Source: Nothophaeocryptopus gaeumannii | Taxonomy: Eukaryota > Ascomycota > Dothideomycetes > Mycosphaerellales > Mycosphaerellaceae | Assembly: GCA_031771865.1 (NCBI GenBank) | Contig: JASISA010000009.1 | Coordinates: forward strand, 1,674,001 to 1,738,000 | Reading direction: 5' to 3' | Length of the DNA: 64,000 bases | In this document: one piece after another, positions 10,935 through 22,194 of the stretch | How the letters are laid out: each line of letters opens with the position of its first letter | Numbering within the stretch: position 1 is the first letter of the stretch | Position numbers and translations under genes: made by a program | Notes under the pieces: generated by a model | Seen by the model: only the letters and a program-made list of their open reading frames with translations | Database searches by the model: none | What the model was told of the DNA's origin: nothing

Positions 10935-13857
10935 AGTAACGATTCAAAGTTGGCGAGAGTTCGAGATTTTGGTGATAGTGAGGCGTGGAGTAGTGGTCTT
11001 TAAAGGCCAGAAGTCGTTCATTCCACTAGGTACTGATGACCAGAGGCTGACCAACGTGATGGTGATGATTTACGGTATGATTTTCGCGCAGTCACGGACT
11101 GTGAAGGCTGAGTGCTATTTGGGTAAACAGTCAGTCTTTTGCAGGTACTCTTCATGCACAATGTGAACCCGATTTCCAGGTACTCTGAGGGGTCGCATCG
11201 CTGCTTCGAGGGGAGGAATTTGGACGCGTCTGCACTATGAGACCTTTCAAGCAGCTGCGTCATGAGGTTGTGTCTCTGTGGTATTCTGGCGTAGGACGAC
11301 ACACTGCAGGCTGTTGTTTGTGTGGACAAGGCGGTCAGCTATCGCCTCGGACAATGCAGACATATTCCATGGTGCTTGGAGTCGCACGAGATGCTGCATC
11401 CGCCGTGTTGGGAGGCAGAGTAACGATGTCGGGGGAGGAGTGCAGAAAGGGCCGAAGGCGCATATCCTGGTACCTGTGCTTGGCATTTTCACGTGGGTCA
11501 TGCGGAAGGAGCCGCACACAATTCACTCCAGACCTCAGACCTCACTCCTTCAGCTTTCACACAGCAGGGTTGAACCAGTTCTTTCCTACAGCATGGCGAC
11601 GACGATGAACACACGCCAACTGCGTTCGTGGCTCTGCGTGCATATGCAGCCCGGGCTTTCCGTACCACCACGATGCCGTCAGCACACGCCACGAACCCAT
11701 AATTCCACCAGCCAGACTGTGGGACGTCTGTAAAGAGCTTGCTTCATGGCAGTATTGTCTTGGTAGGGAGATATCGCGCTGCTCGAGCCAGACGACATGC
11801 TGCCCAAGTATGGCGCTGGAGGTATCAGCAATGCAGGAAGACGCGCGAACGTGCTCCTGGCACACATGCGGCAGGTCCAGGAGCGCCTCTGTGGCCCTTC
11901 CGAACGGTGCTCATGTGGCCCCGCCATCAAGGGTGAATGCGGCGTAGCCCTGAGTGATGGCTGTCGGTGGATGATGTAGAAGCTCGGTCCCACGTGGATG
12001 TCTCCTGATGTATGGACACCTGGCTGATACTCCAGCTTGCATCGCGGCTGGGGCAGACGTGACTTCCGTCATGGCCTGCGCTTCGAGACTGCCAGTACAT
12101 ATCCCGATAAGACAACTGCTGACATGGCATATCGAGAGTGACGACGTGAACTTGTTCGCCAGGCCAGCGAACTGGTGACTTTCGGCTCCAGAGCGTGATC
12201 AACGGCCAATGCGCGGAATTCATGAGCCTTCACAGGCCTTCCAAAACTGAGAGAAAGTGATGGAATTCGGGATTTCAATCGCTTGCGTTTCATGATTCGA
12301 TGGTCGTGGGCGTTATTTGGCTGCATCGCGTCGCAGAGTGAGTGCGTGATGTGAAGACGCCGCCGCGCTTCACATGCGGCTGCGAACGCTAGGTCAGTGA
12401 TGTGCAAACCAGATATGAGGGACTTGCAGTGCTGATGATATCATACTCAGATGTCGAGCTCTGGCAAAAGGCTCGCATGCCGGCGCGACATGGCCGCACC
12501 AACTGGGCGTCGTCGACTCATACCTTCGCGCGCACATGGCTCTTTCGAGGACTTCGGCGTGGTGGAAGAACATGGAGCTCGACCACCAGAGCCTTCGCGA
12601 CACGCCGCCGCTCCCTCCCGCCTATTTGCTCCGCGACCGAGCGCTGAAGCCGAACCTTCTGGCGTCGGCGACCTTTCACGGCCCGGCTTTCTTCAGTCCT
12701 CCCGAGACTGACCCGGAAGCAGCCTTTAAATTCAAGTTGCTTTCCCCTGTTCTCATAGCTACACGTCATAGCATGCACTTAGTGAAGTGGTTACAACAAC
12801 CCTGACATACCGAACGTCACATCTGAACTTTCAATGGTATCGTCCGAACACCGTAACCACGACCTTAGTAGACCTCTACTGTGGCGTGTAGCTATGAAAA
12901 ACAATGAACAATTAAAACGGCCTTTGAAATCAATTCAGGTGCACCATTGAAGTGTTAAATGTTTCAGGTTAGCCCTAATTAAAAGGGCAAAAAGAAGGCC
13001 CTTTTTCCGGAATCGAACTCTCCTTTTCTGCTCAACACAACTTTTACATCTTCTACCCGCGCAGCTTCGCGAAGTAGCGCGGGCGTTCTTTTTGCTTCCC
13101 GCACATTCTACATCGCCCAGGACGAGAATTGACTACGATTTCCTGAGCACTGGATTTCTCCGGTCTGCTGCTGCTGGAAACGGCTTTTTCTCGAGGTCGG
13201 GGCGGGGAAACCAGACGACTGTCCACCCGCATGGTCGCAACCCACACCCGCATCGCCGACATGACACGAAATATGAATGAGAATCATCTCCTTGGAGAGC
13301 GCACCGCCACATGCCGAAAAGGAAATAGAGCCACAGACTACTACTACACGGCACTTGTAGTAACGCCACAACACCTCGATAGTTCGCCGCGTGATCAAGT
13401 TAGAAGAAAACGGAGGAAGACTTCGACACAAGAGCTGAGAGCAAAAAAGCGACTGTCATTTCCGCGTACAGCTACAATATAACCGGCCGGCACGTGGCAA
13501 GTGCTCGTGCTTTCAACAGCAACACCCTTTGATTTGCTGAAAAGCTTTCAGCCATCACGCTCGGCTTCCACATTGAAATCGACATGGACTCAATTCGGCG
13601 CCCATAATTTTCTAGGCCTGGACAGCAAGTCCGCTTCACTGCGCTTCCAATATCCCAACAATCATCTCTGACCTTGATCCCAAGCTTTTCGGCTAGCTGC
13701 TCGAACGGGCGCGCCTCATGGACTGCGCGTGTACATATTAGTATCCGCAGCTGTGCTTGCTGCCTTCTCTAAAGCCATCTTGAGGATGCCATCTCCAATT
13801 CTTGCAGACGTCTTGCACATTGTTGCCCCCGTTGGTAGACGAAGATCGTGCAAGATG
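10935..13857. other. Long stretch without a recognisable gene
   Basis: Many short overlapping frames on both strands, none resembling a known family. Between 11.9 and 12.4 kb minus-strand frames have protein-like patches that change frame, which could be an old pseudogene, but I cannot name it. The only clear structures are two hairpins near 13.0 kb. Confidence 0.4.
12981..13083. repeat. Two adjacent hairpins
   Basis: The first stem pairs AAAAGGGC (12981-12988) with GCCCTTTT (12998-13005). The second, at 13056-13083, is an imperfect 28-nt palindrome pairing CCCGCGC with GCGCGGG around CTTCGCGAAG. A T-loop-like string (GAGTTCGATTCC, minus strand) lies between them, but no tRNA can be folded there. 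Function unknown. Confidence 0.4.
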
Positions 13858-14880
13858 TCAAGTGCAAACATTCCCCAAATAGTACAAAAAGCTTGCCATT
13901 TGAATGACTACCTGTATTCTGCCATGCTTCTTGGAAATCGATTTGACGTAGACGTCTTCCAGAACCAGCTCACGCAAGGCCTTTGCATGCCGTTGGAGAA
14001 AATGGCCCAAGATGTCGACATCCACATTATCGGCATGATACTTCCCCTGAACATTTGCCGTCCAAGTCAAGCCGACGGAGATTCGGGAAGCTGCCGTATC
14101 GAATAACACGTCAACGACTCAAGCATTGTCTGATCTGTACGTGGATTGCTCGAAGGTGGGAAGACGCCGACGATTTTGGAGTAGACTGATGCGTAACTGA
14201 ACCAAGCTCTTTGCGGCCTCCGCGAAGCTTTTCGATATCGACACCCAATCTGCGCCGTTCTGGTCCTGAGAATGTCGACTTCAACATGCACCTCGTGGTT
14301 GACCAGCGTACTTGGTATGTTGAAGTCGACATCAGAGAGCTCAGTAAGCTCTGCATTAATTGGAAAGCAAAGCGGTGCGTGCTTACTACCCAGACGAAGA
14401 TGATGGTATGGCACATCGGGCCTAGTCACGAGCTTCACGAGCAAATTCTTCCGAAGTGATCAGTCGCGCTTCATGCGCCATACAATCATCCGACGTGTCT
14501 GCAACGCTAATATTGTCTTCTTCGCCACCAAGTATCGCGGAGAACACATGAAAGTGCTCTCGTTGAGGCCGCAATCCGTAATGTCATTCTCGAAGGCAAA
14601 AGCTTTGGCAGCTGCGACAAGGCATCCCGAAGTGCGGTCTGCAGCGCCGAATCATCGAAATTCCGCGAAATGCATATCGTCAGCTTTTCGCTCGCACCCC
14701 CTGTACAGATTGAACGTCAGGTGCATCACGCTCCGATCATTCCGCAGCGCCTCTACGAAGCCGTCTTCACAGCGGACATCAATATCAAAGAGGTCCTGAA
14801 AACTGGAGAAGAATCTATCCTTCTTGTATGTAATTCGGGATCTTCCATCGATCCGTGGTCAAGATCACCTCTTTGACGTG
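13858..14880 (-). pseudogene. Decayed LRR/F-box-like gene
   Basis: Protein-like patches follow one another on the minus strand but in different frames: DIDVRCEDGFVEAL near 14780, ENDITDCGLNESTF near 14570, and ISVGLTWTANVQGKYHADN with LQRHAKALRELVLEDVYV between about 14090 and 13930. The last patch resembles the leucine-rich part of fungal F-box proteins. Stops and frame changes separate the patches, so no intact product is possible. The family assignment is a judgement from composition. Confidence 0.35.
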
Positions 14881-15253
14881 CTCCTGGAAGCAGGCAGATT
14901 TGCAGATGTTGACCTCATTATCGAGTGAGCGCTGTGAGCGACAAACGTACAGGCGCTGGAGATGCTGCTTCAGAAGTCCAACGACGAAGTTCTGATCTTT
15001 TTTGGGTGGCTTTGTCTACCGCCGGCGAGGCGTTGGTAGTCATGGTGGGCGAGATGACAGAATAGTGGCGAGGACTTCGTTCGAGACGTGTCGAGTTCGT
15101 GGAGGAATTTGAGATGACGCCAAGCCTGCAAACGCCCATGTGAAGGTGCAGATTTGCAGGCACACGGACAGATTTACAACGCAATTCCTCCGCTTGCATG
15201 TTCTCATATGGCAGTATCAACAATCGATCGAGGAACAAAACATCTCGTTGCTT

Positions 15254-15731
15254 ATGGCGGATCCTTACAGCAGTATGGCCAGTGAAAAACAGTACATCTT
15301 CCATCATGACATGATCAATATTGGCTCTACGCAGAGCACTGCCAATACGAGTAATGGCGGGCCCAGCGCTGCCAGCTGAGTCTTCACAACTACCGAGTTG
15401 CTCGAGAACATACTGGAAATCCCCAGCATGAGAGACCTGCTCCCGGCACAGCGCCTGAGCCGCCGCATCGGGACCGTCATCAGGTGCAGCGTGAAGCTAC
15501 GCCGAGCTCTTCGTCTGCAAGCAATCCGGCCGAGCGTCACACGCGTGTGGAGAAACTTCGTTGCAAAGATGGCACCCATTTCCTGTCTATCTCAGAGGCC
15601 TCACAATGCCCGGATTGTGACGTTGTACCAAATGCTGTCATGGTCAATTGGGCCGAGTTCAATCCACTGCTTGTCGCCCCAGACATGGAGCACCGCATCC
15701 GCATTATCTTTTCGGACATGTTGCTTTTCTG
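15254..15731 (+). pseudogene. F-box protein pseudogene (nonsense codon and frameshift)
   Basis: The ATG at 15254 opens MADPYSSMASEKQYIFHHDM and continues in frame to a TGA at 15377-15379. Directly after the TGA, in the same frame, comes a clear F-box start: VFTTTELLENILEIPSMRDL, then LLPAQRLSRRIG. About 45 codons later the coding pattern moves to another frame (AEFNPLLVAPDMEHRIRIIF), so there is also a frameshift around 15510-15540. F-box proteins link targets to SCF ubiquitin ligases. No GT sits next to the TGA to make it intronic. Confidence 0.6.
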
Positions 15732-15751
15732 AGCCAAGACGCATGCCGTAA

Positions 15752-16455
15752 AATGAAAGGGCGCTAGTTATGACGGGATCAATCATCGACGGACTTGCTC
15801 TTGACACAGCCTCCGATCACGAACATCACCATCGCTTTCGTCGACGAACCCACCTTTCGAAGCCGACTCTCTGAACCTGTCACAGTGACTCGCACCTCTG
15901 GTATCTGAGTCAAGGACCTCAAGTCGGCCATACAAAAGGCGCGCAATGGCACACCTGGCTTGTCTCGTTGCGAGTTGCGCGTTTCAGGTGCGATGTTCAT
16001 CGAGCGGCCGGGGTACCACTTATTGTGTCCGGTGCACTGCCCCAATGCCAACGATGATGAATGGGTTGGATACTTGGCTATGGTGAGCGAAATTGAGCTA
16101 CAACAGAATGATCATGAACCATCCGCGCGCTGCTAGGCAATGTCTTTGGTTGGAGGACGTGACGCGGGATCAGCAAGCAGTCGGAGGGCGCAATTCGATG
16201 GCAGTGACACGCAGTTTCAGTCCATCATCGGCGAATTCTCCGAAGGGATAGGATATGAGCAGTTGAGTCCGGTGACGATGTGCTGAGAGTCAGCTCGTTA
16301 GATCTTATAGCCTGGACGATGTATCGCTGACTTTGCAAACACTGCATGTGAATGAGCTGTTGCCACGCAGATTTGGTCTGTGCGTTGCGATTGCACATGC
16401 TATTAATTCCGCTCTTCTTAGCTACGATGTCCTTCGGAATAGCCACTACTTCTAA
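15752..16455. other. Intergenic region, no gene recognised
   Basis: No frame on either strand resembles a known protein. It separates two F-box relics and may contain further unrecognisable decay. Confidence 0.4.
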
Positions 16456-17055
16456 CAAAATCGGGCGGGAGAGCACAAAGCAACATGGCATGTACAAGCA
16501 AACAGCGTCACCTCACGGCAAAGACTTGCAGCGAACGATGACCGCCAGCCTTCCGCACACCAAGTCTTTGCCATCACTGAGCTTCTAGTGGAGATCCTCG
16601 CCCAACTCGACATGAGAGATCTGACCATCACACAACGCACCGGCCGACACTTCAAGCGAGTGATCAGCGCCAGCGTGACGCTGCAACGCAAACTCTACTT
16701 CAAGCCAAATTACCACCAAGTTCAATGGCGCCTCAAGGAAATAGAACCTGTCATGAGACAGCGTCTGTTCCTCAACGAGTTCGGCGGATGTCATTCGTGC
16801 GTCGCACTTCCAGACAGTGAAATCGTCGGTGGTGCGCAATTGAACCCTCTGCTCTTCGGGAAATTTGGACTTGCAACTTCAGGAGCCGACTTGCATCCTG
16901 GCGCCAGCGCCGGTCTCGGACTAGAATCTGAAGGACTGGAACTGTGCTGGGATTTGAGAGATTGCAAGCTGCTTCAGAAGGGTCAAAAGACACTAGAGAT
17001 GCTCCTGTCGCAGCCACTCCAGCGTGGCAGTACGAATACGCGACGCAACCGGTAA
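16456..17055 (+). pseudogene. F-box-like open frame without a usable start
   Basis: A frame open from 16456 to 17055 contains the F-box pattern QVFAITELLVEILAQLDMRD (about 16560-16620) and then TLQRKLYFKPNYHQVQ and QLNPLLFGKFG, the layout of the same family as the relic at 15.3-15.7 kb. No ATG precedes the F-box in this frame; a nearby ATG at 16484 is in another frame and hits a stop. Either a 5' exon exists that I cannot see, or the 5' end has decayed. The rest of the frame is intact. Confidence 0.5.
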
Positions 17056-17480
17056 TGATGATCCTCACGGCAGCGGCTGGGCCTCTCAACCTACTGTCAT
17101 CACCCGCAGTTCAGGAACTCGGGGCAAGGATCTAAAGAGTGCGTTCTCGAGGCTTCGGAAAGGGCGAACTTACTTGCGTTGGTGCGTCGTTGACTTTCCA
17201 GGGAAGATATTCCGAACCAACGAAGAGCATGAGGCATGCAGTAGTCAATGTGAAGGAGTGAAGAGCGTTGGAGACGCTTGAGCTGCTTGATGGGTAGAGG
17301 GGAGTGCGGAGTGTCAGCTACTGAAGTCGTTGTGGTGAATCAACCTACCGAAAACGCTGCAGTCAGGAACGTCGTCATCATCTTGGAACAAATGCATTCT
17401 AGCTTCAAATACCGTTACGCAATCATGGAAGTACGAGTCACAATACCGTTTCCCTCCCACATCGGCTGGCATAGATCAGC
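17056..17480. other. Intergenic region, no gene recognised
   Basis: Short frames only. It is the 3' flank of both the F-box-like frame and the Dyp peroxidase gene. Confidence 0.5.
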
Positions 17481-19042
17481 TCATTGCTTTGTAGCCGGCG
17501 GATCCGGCGTACCAATGACAGTCTTAATCACCGTGATCGTCGGGGCAAAGGAATACTCCCCACCCCTCGGCTTAACAAACTGATTCACGTTCTGATACGT
17601 CGCCGTACCTAGTTTGCCATTCAACGGCTTCGCTTCGATCTGAATACTGAGCGGATTTTTGTCGGTCGGTCTCGGAGCCTGACCCATGGTGGGATCCAAA
17701 CCAGCAGTCGCCTCGGGAAAATCAGGCCTGTTTGCCCAGAGTTGCTGGATAAGTCGATACCCTTTATCGAGATTGCTTTGGTAGCAGGCGAAGAGGAGGC
17801 CGCGAGTATCGGAGTCTTTTGTCACGCCGTCTTGAAAATCTGAGCCGTATGGGATACCACATCGCATGATTCGGGGGCCGAATCTAAAGTGGCCGCGAGG
17901 ATTGGCTTTGCGGATGTGGGCCCCAAAGGGACAGGCGGATATGTCTCCCATTTTGAAGGTGAAGTCGTTGGCGTCGGTGGCGACTCCGGCGTCTGACGCT
18001 GGTGCGAGGGCAATCGCGCGGCCTTGTGGGTATAGTCAGCATGCGATCATGATATAGATGAGCAGCTTGTGCCTACCACTGGGCCATCTTCCCATGAGTC
18101 TCGCACCGACCAATTGTTCACTGAGGCCTGTCGCCTTGACGGTGTCACTGACGAAAGTCTTCCAGGCCTTGACATCTTGCTCCAATTTCCGGAAGACGAG
18201 GAAGCTGCCGTTTACCATCCAATCGACAGTTGAGCTGGTCAAAAGAATGGCACTAGGATCGATGGTATTGTCGAAGGTCGTAGTACCTGACTTATCCTTC
18301 ACCTCAATGCCCAACACCTGAGGCTGTGAAATGCCGTCCTCGAAGCCAAAGCTAAGACAGCATTAGTAAGAAGCATCGACTTAAATTCCAGAGCATATAC
18401 TCACTGTTCTTTTCCATCTCCGCTACCCTGCCTCGTTTTACCTGGCTCTTTCGCTGCAATAGTGATGGGCTGTTTTGGATCAGTCCCCAGCTCTGGTGAT
18501 TTTAACGCTGCCAATACGCTCTGCAATGCAGCATCGCACATGAAGTCGTGGCTGCCAGCGACCGTGAAAACTCCGTCAATGGGGTTCGTGAAAACCCCGT
18601 CAATGGGTTTGCCGGTGTAGTGTGCATCTGTCCAAGTGGGATCGCCGAGTGTTGCGCGGTCGGCCTCCATTCCCCCTGCAAATGATGAAGCTATGTTTTT
18701 GACCCTCCCAACGCCCAAGGAGTTGTTTTGATCCAGCTAGACACCATTAGAAGCCCCCCGATAAAGATACGACCATGTGCTGCATACCTTTGTCAGTCCC
18801 CAGATGGAGAAGGCCAGATTCACACCGACCGTGGGATACGGAAAGTTGACTGAGTCGCCACCTATAGGAAATTTGGCACGTTCGGCCTGAACTGCCGCAA
18901 CGCTGGTAATGTCAATATTCTTAATTAGTTGACGGAAGGTCGTGACATTGGTGATCTTGAAGAAGTAGAAAAGCTCTGCTTTCTTTGGAAATCCGCCTTT
19001 GAGAATGTCGCCCTGGATAGTTCTGAGATCAATGTCGGCCAT
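17481..19042 (-). CDS. Dyp-type heme peroxidase
   Basis: Four exons: 19042-18788, 18736-18405, 18351-18077 and 18022-17481. The introns are 51, 53 and 54 nt, all GT-AG with matching phases. The product is 467 residues. It starts IQGDILKGGFPKKAELFYFF, carries the family GXXDG motif as HFGFEDGISQP (about residues 196-205), and has CPFGAHIRKANPRG with the heme-ligand His near residue 323. The family oxidises dyes, phenols and other substrates with H2O2. No signal peptide is visible. An 8-residue in-frame tandem duplication (PIDGVFTN then PIDGVFTV) lies in exon 2. Neighbours are decayed F-box and BTB genes and give no functional hint. Confidence 0.93.
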
Positions 19043-20040
19043 TGCGAACGCACTCGATGAAAGTGAGCCACGGAACGACTGGTGTGATGATTAGCCGTTG
19101 GCGTGTGTGATCAATCAACAGAGGAAAGTGAGGCTAAGCAGGTCTCACAGAATATACTTATGTGCCTGGTGGAAACGCATGCTGCAATGTTCGTTGCGTC
19201 CAGAGCGAGCTGATACAGCCAGCCACATTGTGCTCTCGCGAAGTATCCCGCGTCTTGAAATGCTGAATCCCGGACGACTTGTGCTGGAGGTGCAGAAGAG
19301 TTTCAAGCAAGTGAGCTGGTGAGGTCTGGACTGCCGGTGGAGAAATTTCAGAAAAGCAAGGCTGAAGTATCGTGAGGACATCTCTGTCTCGGCAAGGCCG
19401 ATTGAGAGCCATGCACGCGGATGTGAAACACTTACCACCTGCTCGCGTGCAGCCCGGCGGTCTGTCGATGCATGGTTGATACAGGCGTCTCCAATGACGG
19501 TGGCAGAGCAGTTATCAAGCTCTTTTTTCTGGAAGCCACAAGCAACACATCCGCGTTCCAGCCAATCCGCGGTTCACAATTTGCATCAGGCCACTGTATT
19601 GAGGCTGGCTGAGGAGAAGCTCCTTGTTCTCGACCGTGTCTTCCATCCAACGCCTCTCAAATGAGACGTGCACAGACGCAGGGCAGAGCTCTGACAGGCA
19701 TTATCGCATCGACGCGTGCTGGTCCGCGACCACATGTTTGACGAAGCGAGGCTTCCTTCGAAGAGCTTGAACGCAGGACATTAGCCACGGCGTTGGAGCT
19801 GTTCCAATCGAGAAGGGCCCATTGGTAACGAGCGTATTCAAGGAAGAAGACTGCACATGTTGTTGGTGGATGAAAGATATCGTGAGTCTCGCGAGGCTGG
19901 GTGATTATGTGTGGGTTTCAGAAGAGATGGAGGACACAGGTGTGAAGTCGACGGCAAGAAGACAGAGGTAGAGTCTTCAAGCCTGAGGCATGCAGCTTAT
20001 CAGAGTTGTTCGGACCAACAGCATCCGGGATCCGAGCACT
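19043..20040. other. Intergenic region, no gene recognised
   Basis: Nothing coding can be supported. The left end holds the upstream region of the Dyp peroxidase gene. Confidence 0.5.
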
Positions 20041-20665
20041 TCAGCCGAGATGGCACCATCCTCCGAGCCGACGTCTTCCGGTCGAAGAAGGAGAAGGAGA
20101 AGGAGAAGTTCCCAGCTCTTCTATCATGGAGCCCATATGGAAAGACTGGAGCTGGAATACGTTCGCGAGTTCGTAGACGTATGCTGCATGTAGACCGTCT
20201 GGAAGTTCTTCGGAGTGATGGGCGGCAATATCGACACCCATACCGCGAAGTGGCGACGAGGCCTTGGTGGTGTTCTGCTAGAAGAGATCAATGTATGACA
20301 CCCAATCGCCACCATAATCAAGGTCTTCTTCGGCATCTTCGAGGCCCGCGAAGATTTTCTTCATGATGAGATTCATTGAGACCGGATCTTGCAACTTCTC
20401 GGCAAGTACCCACAGGCGGACGAGTGTCTGCGCGTCGAGCCACTCGTTTACTCCCTCCCCCTCCCCTCCCCCTCCTCCTCATCGTCGTCTTCCATGATGA
20501 TTTCGTCGGTAGCGAGGAAATGCAGGTAGATTTTGAACAGATCAAGCTCGGTGCCTTCAGAAGGTATCAGCTTCCCAAACGTCGTCTGGGGGCAGTTGGC
20601 AGTAGAGAACCATCCCGAGCGCGATATCAGGAGGTTGGCTGGGAAGCTCAGAAGTGTCCCTAAAA
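20041..20665 (-). pseudogene. BTB/POZ-domain protein pseudogene
   Basis: Read on the minus strand, a BTB-like sequence runs from about 20665: FPANLLISRSGWFSTANCP, then ELDLFKIYLHFLATDEIIME and an acidic run. The GA-rich tract at 20454-20483 shifts the frame. The next frame continues VNEWLDAQTLVRLWVLAEKL to YIDLF, meets a TAG near 20278, and continues in the same frame (NTTKASSPLRG, then DGLHAAYVYELANVFQL) to 20041. The order core BTB, VLAEKLQD and SPLR follows many fungal BTB proteins. One frameshift plus one nonsense codon make it a pseudogene unless the purine tract is an assembly error. Confidence 0.6.
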
Positions 20666-21031
20666 CACGATAGAGTCTTGCACTTCAAAGTCAAGCCTGC
20701 TGCGTTGTCGGCGCGTTTCCTCGGACGCGATACGTTAATACGTACTTGACTCTCTTTGCAGGTCTATCAATGTTCTTCGCCATTGTAGAGCTCGTAGAAT
20801 CTTAGACAGACTTATGGGATGAAACGGATGTGGCAGCCCTCCGTATGTCAGCTCCCATGCATGTGATACATGCCGCCGGCCGTCAAAACTTGGTCCCACC
20901 GCGCTCCCAGCTATCGGATACTTCTCGTACTCTGTTTCAAACACATCAACTTCCTCCAGACATCTTGCCTCATGTTTACCCTGAATCTCCTCATGATCCG
21001 GGGCCTAGCCCTCCACTACCTCATCTGCATC
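20666..21031. other. Intergenic region, no gene recognised
   Basis: No supported coding sequence. It is the 5' flank of the BTB relic and the 3' flank of the F-box-like gene. Confidence 0.4.
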
Positions 21032-21862
21032 TCACAGCGCTCCCGGGGTCACATACTCCTCATCATCTGTCTCAACAACATTTACCGCATCTAACAACTC
21101 TAAGCCTCCCATCTTCTCCCAAAACTTCTCCATGCTTCCCGGCCACGCGAGACATCTGTCGTCAAACACAAACCTCTTACACTCGGGAAACCTCTCAACA
21201 ATCTGCTCCAACAAGCTGTCCATACCTTCCTGCCTCAGCCCAAACACCTCCGGATAACAGCTTTCATACCGCGGATCGAGTTCTAGTATTTCTAAGTTTG
21301 GCGCATTGAGGGGTGGGACATGAACGTCGTCGTGGGGAACGAGGAGGCGGAGGCGCTTTAGTTTGGGGAATTGGAGGCCTCGGAAGGGGTTCTCGTCTTT
21401 CCACAGATCCACAGTCTTCTCACAAGTATCGTCACCGGCACCTTCAACGAGGTTGGCGTAGAATTGCCACCTCTCCCTCTGCTTCCTTCCAACCCCAAGC
21501 TTTATCATCCTCTCCGTCAAATTCAGCTTCGTATCAAAGTGACCTGTACCGTCGGGAGTCGGGTCGCGCCAAAGATGAGCGACTGCTTCTACATACCAGA
21601 GTTTTGAGACGGGGAGGCAGCGGAAAAGGACGCCGAGTCGTTGGTAGTACATCGCATCATTGCCCAGATAATCGCCTTTGTAAGGATCCGGGGTTGGAGG
21701 GTCAGACCACGTGCCTTCTGTGTCGGCTTCGATCCAAGCGAAGATTGTAGAGAGGATGAGGGGGTTAATGAGAGCGCGGTAGGTTGCAGTGTATTTGGGA
21801 GCCTCTGTCTGCTGGGAAGGTTGGAGGTTTGTCGCTTCTAGTTGACCGGTCAGTAGTTCCAT
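21032..21862 (-). CDS. F-box-like / LRR-like protein of unknown target
   Basis: A single exon of 276 codons from the ATG at 21862. An F-box-like region covers about residues 28-95 (INPLILSTIFAWIE ... LPVSKLWYVEAVAHLW). Later residues form short leucine-rich strands (LQFPKLKRLRLLVP, LNAPNLEILELDP, ERFPECKRFVFDD). Such proteins recruit substrates to SCF ubiquitin ligases, but no target can be inferred. It is the only intact member among the F-box-type sequences of this arm. The frame continues almost to the end of recognisable similarity, so a lost 3' exon cannot be excluded. Confidence 0.6.
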   Translation of the reverse strand: MELLTGQLEATNLQPSQQTEAPKYTATYRALINPLILSTIFAWIEADTEGTWSDPPTPDPYKGDYLGNDAMYYQRLGVLFRCLPVSKLWYVEAVAHLWRDPTPDGTGHFDTKLNLTERMIKLGVGRKQRERWQFYANLVEGAGDDTCEKTVDLWKDENPFRGLQFPKLKRLRLLVPHDDVHVPPLNAPNLEILELDPRYESCYPEVFGLRQEGMDSLLEQIVERFPECKRFVFDDRCLAWPGSMEKFWEKMGGLELLDAVNVVETDDEEYVTPGAL

Positions 21863-22194
21863 GGCGGTCGTGATCTTCGGCTCAGGGTGCTTTCAAGGTC
21901 AGCGTTCAAGTTGAGGTTGTTGTCGTTGGAATGTGAGTAAGAAGCTGTTCTGACTCCAGCGACTGCTCTAGCTGCACGACGGCTGTCACTCAGGCGATGA
22001 AGCTATTCTTGGCCCGCGCTTGCCGCATTCGGGAGCTGAAGTAAAGGATATCGATACATGATTGTGATTCGCAGATGGAGACAAGATACTGCGAAGACTG
22101 TGAGCAATCTCTCATTCATTCGTACATGGGTATCTCGTCAGACCGTGGCCGTCTAAGTCACAGGTTCACCAACTCCGTCCGATGTTCGTCCAGA
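21863..22194. other. Intergenic region, no gene recognised
   Basis: Upstream flank of the F-box-like gene and downstream flank of the transporter gene. No feature seen. Confidence 0.5.

Noticed and set aside
13011..13040. tRNA-like T-arm (GAGTTCGATTCC on the minus strand)
   Set aside because: No acceptor, D-arm or anticodon stem can be paired at the right distances.
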